Source: Deltaproteobacteria bacterium (GTDB taxonomy: Bacteria; Desulfobacterota; Syntrophia; Syntrophales; Fen-1087). Taken from it: DNA of 7,096 bases. The stretch spans positions 1-7,096 of the forward strand of contig JAPLJM010000212.1 of assembly GCA_026388595.1 (NCBI GenBank), in the 5' to 3' direction. Both the position numbers and the translations under genes were made by a program. This document shows, piece by piece, positions 5,466 through 7,096 of the stretch. Each line of letters opens with the position of its first letter. The stretch's first letter is position 1. The notes under the pieces are model-generated. The model was not told the origin of the DNA. It ran no database searches and was given only the letters and a program-made list of their open reading frames with translations.

Positions 5466-7096
5466 GATTTCTTTTTCAACCCGAAAGCAATTGCGGTGGT
5501 GGGCGCAACGCCCAATCCCTTCAAGGGGGGCTGCTCCATCCTGAAAAACCTGATTGCCGGTTATTCCGGAAAGGTCTATCCGATCAATCCCCGTTATGAC
5601 CAAATCGAAGGCCTGCCGTGCTACCCGACGGTCAGCGCCGTTTCCGATCCCGTCGATCTGGCCATCGTTTTTGTACCGGCGAAAGCCGTGCCGGAAGCCA
5701 TTGAAGACTGCATCCGCAAAGGCATCTCCGGCGTCATCATTGAATCCGGAGGCTTTGCCGAAACGGGCCCCGAAGGCCGACAGCAGCAGCAGCGGGTGCT
5801 TGACATGGCCAGAAAAGCCGGCATCCGCCTGTGGGGGCCAAACTGCATGGGCCTGGTCGATGCCGTCCATGGTTATGCTTTTTCCTTCCTTGATCCGAAA
5901 GCCCTCCAGTTGGGGCTCGTTCCTGGCAATGTTTCCCTGGTGGTGCAGAGCGGCATGCTCTCCGCCGGATTTTTGGTGGATATCATGACGCATGGCGTCA
6001 TGGGGATCAGCAAGGTCTGCTCCGTGGGAAACAAAATGGATGTCGATGAATGCGATCTCATTCCCTGGTTGATGGATGATCCGGACACGACGGTCATCGG
6101 GCTCTATCTGGAATCCATCGCTAACGGCCGGCGCTTCATCGATCTTTGCCGCAGCTCTCGCAAACCGATTGTGGTCCTGAAGGGCGGCAAAAGCCGGAAG
6201 GGCGCCCAGGCGGCCATGAGCCACACCGCAAGCCTTGCCGGAAATCGGCGGATCATCGCCGGGGTTCTGGCGCAGGCCGGCGTGATCGAAGCCTATGACT
6301 TCAAACAGATGATGGATCTCTGCCGGTCCCTGGCCATGGTTCCGGCAAAAGCCGCCGGCTTAAAAAGCGGCGTTGCCATTCTCACCTTCAGCGGCGGCGC
6401 GGGCATTGTCTCCGCCGATTTTATCGAAGAGATGGGCTTGTCCGTCGCCGAGCTTGCCGATCCCACGAAAAAAAGCCTGCAAACCCTCTTTCCCGACTGG
6501 ATGCCTGTCTCCAACCCTGTGGATCTGTGGCCGGCCATGGAAAAAAATGCCGCCACCGAAGTGGATATCTACAGCGAAACCATGAAGGCGGTGCTGGCCG
6601 ACCCGGCCGTGGATGCCGTGCTTCTCCATGTCTTCGTGGGAAACTTCCGGATCAGGATCAACCTGCCGGACCTCGCCGAACAGTCACGGGCCGCCGGTAA
6701 ACCGATCTTTATCTGGCTCCTGGGCAGGCGGGACGAAGCCTATCAGTTTCAGCTTGCCGCCCGCAAAGAGGGCGTTCCGGTCTTTCAGGAACTTTATCGC
6801 GCCGTGGAATGCCTGCGGACCGTCATGAATCAAAAGGGGCGGCCTGCCGCTCTGATCACTCCATATGAAACAGGGAAACTACAAACACCGCTATCCTCTG
6901 ATTTGAAAAGGACACTGGACAGTGCTGCCGGACCTCTGGATGAGTTTGTTTCCAAGCAGATTCTGAGGGCTTACGGTGTTCCCACGGTGGAAGAATCAAT
7001 GGTCACCGATATCGATGCATGCCTGCAGGCAGCGTCATGCATCGGTTATCCCATCGTCATGAAGGGGATACAGGAAGGGGGCATCCATAAAACCGA
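5463..7096 (+). CDS. ADP-forming acyl-CoA synthetase (acetyl-CoA synthetase type, fused alpha-beta), 3' end cut by window
   Basis: Interconverts acyl-CoA, ADP and phosphate with free acid, CoA and ATP in the cytoplasm. In anaerobes the usual direction makes ATP. The frame stays open to the right edge: 544 codons plus two bases of a protein usually near 700 aa. Domains in order: a CoA-binding Rossmann domain with AVVGATPNPFKGG (11-23), ending near GPNCMGL (126-132); a succinyl-CoA-ligase-like domain with VVQSGMLSAG (160-169) and SHTASLAG (253-260), where H254 is the expected phosphohistidine, equivalent to the GHAGA histidine of succinyl-CoA synthetase alpha; a second ligase-type domain with SGGAGI (310-315) and NPVDLWP (351-357); and the start of the ATP-grasp domain from about 491, with DEFVSKQILRAYGVPT and, just before the cut, HKT. 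The acyl substrate cannot be told; acetate, propionate, branched-chain and aryl acids are all known in the family. A related protein acetyltransferase fusion (Pat-like) is less likely because the visible part begins directly with the CoA-binding domain. It lies 94 bases after the permease. Confidence 0.93.
   Translation, partial: MDFFFNPKAIAVVGATPNPFKGGCSILKNLIAGYSGKVYPINPRYDQIEGLPCYPTVSAVSDPVDLAIVFVPAKAVPEAIEDCIRKGISGVIIESGGFAETGPEGRQQQQRVLDMARKAGIRLWGPNCMGLVDAVHGYAFSFLDPKALQLGLVPGNVSLVVQSGMLSAGFLVDIMTHGVMGISKVCSVGNKMDVDECDLIPWLMDDPDTTVIGLYLESIANGRRFIDLCRSSRKPIVVLKGGKSRKGAQAAMSHTASLAGNRRIIAGVLAQAGVIEAYDFKQMMDLCRSLAMVPAKAAGLKSGVAILTFSGGAGIVSADFIEEMGLSVAELADPTKKSLQTLFPDWMPVSNPVDLWPAMEKNAATEVDIYSETMKAVLADPAVDAVLLHVFVGNFRIRINLPDLAEQSRAAGKPIFIWLLGRRDEAYQFQLAARKEGVPVFQELYRAVECLRTVMNQKGRPAALITPYETGKLQTPLSSDLKRTLDSAAGPLDEFVSKQILRAYGVPTVEESMVTDIDACLQAASCIGYPIVMKGIQEGGIHKT

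Noticed and set aside
5780..5793. Run of CAG repeats in the synthetase gene
   Set aside because: Only four codons (QQQQ) in a surface region; ordinary short repetition.
5358..6224. 288-codon open frame on the - strand over the synthetase start
   Set aside because: It mirrors a clear ADP-forming acyl-CoA synthetase on the + strand that has a strong Shine-Dalgarno sequence and intact motifs; no family features appear in the antisense product.

Overview
The window holds six genes, all on the + strand, with no RNA genes, CRISPR array or complete mobile element. The GC-leaning third codon positions, the TRAP transporter and the ADP-forming acyl-CoA synthetase suggest an anaerobic, organic-acid-using proteobacterium-like organism. 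A Desulfobacterota (sulfate-reducer type) chromosome is my best guess. That is inferred from gene content and style; there is no marker gene here.

Region 1 (1-2989) is a tripartite TRAP transporter operon in the order dctP-dctQ-dctM. It encodes a periplasmic solute-binding protein cut by the left window edge, a small four-helix membrane subunit and a large permease. A 199-base gap between dctP and dctQ carries a hairpin with a T-run and a second, mutually exclusive hairpin. dctQ and dctM overlap by ATGA. Together the three genes drive sodium- or proton-coupled uptake of an organic acid that the sequence does not identify.

Region 2 (2990-5422) starts with a good sigma-70-like promoter (TTGACA, 18 bases, TATATG). 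It then has a small gene of unknown function (115 aa) and a 627-aa APC-superfamily permease of the KimA/KUP-like potassium-importer type with a cytoplasmic C-terminal domain. The permease appears to lack one transmembrane helix (TM3) through an in-frame internal deletion. That helix carries residues thought to bind the ion in the family, so this is the most notable observation in the window. A perfect 35-bp tandem duplication spans the permease stop codon.

Region 3 (5463-7096) is the first ~545 codons of an ADP-forming acyl-CoA (acetyl-CoA-type) synthetase. It has a strong Shine-Dalgarno sequence and runs off the right edge just as its ATP-grasp domain begins. It could conserve energy from acyl-CoA, or activate an organic acid such as the TRAP system might import, but nothing in the sequence ties the two together directly.

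I found no convincing new multi-gene system. The points worth a second look are the helix-deleted permease, the stop-codon duplication, the alternative hairpins between dctP and dctQ, and the nearly leaderless promoter-gene arrangement of the small unknown gene.
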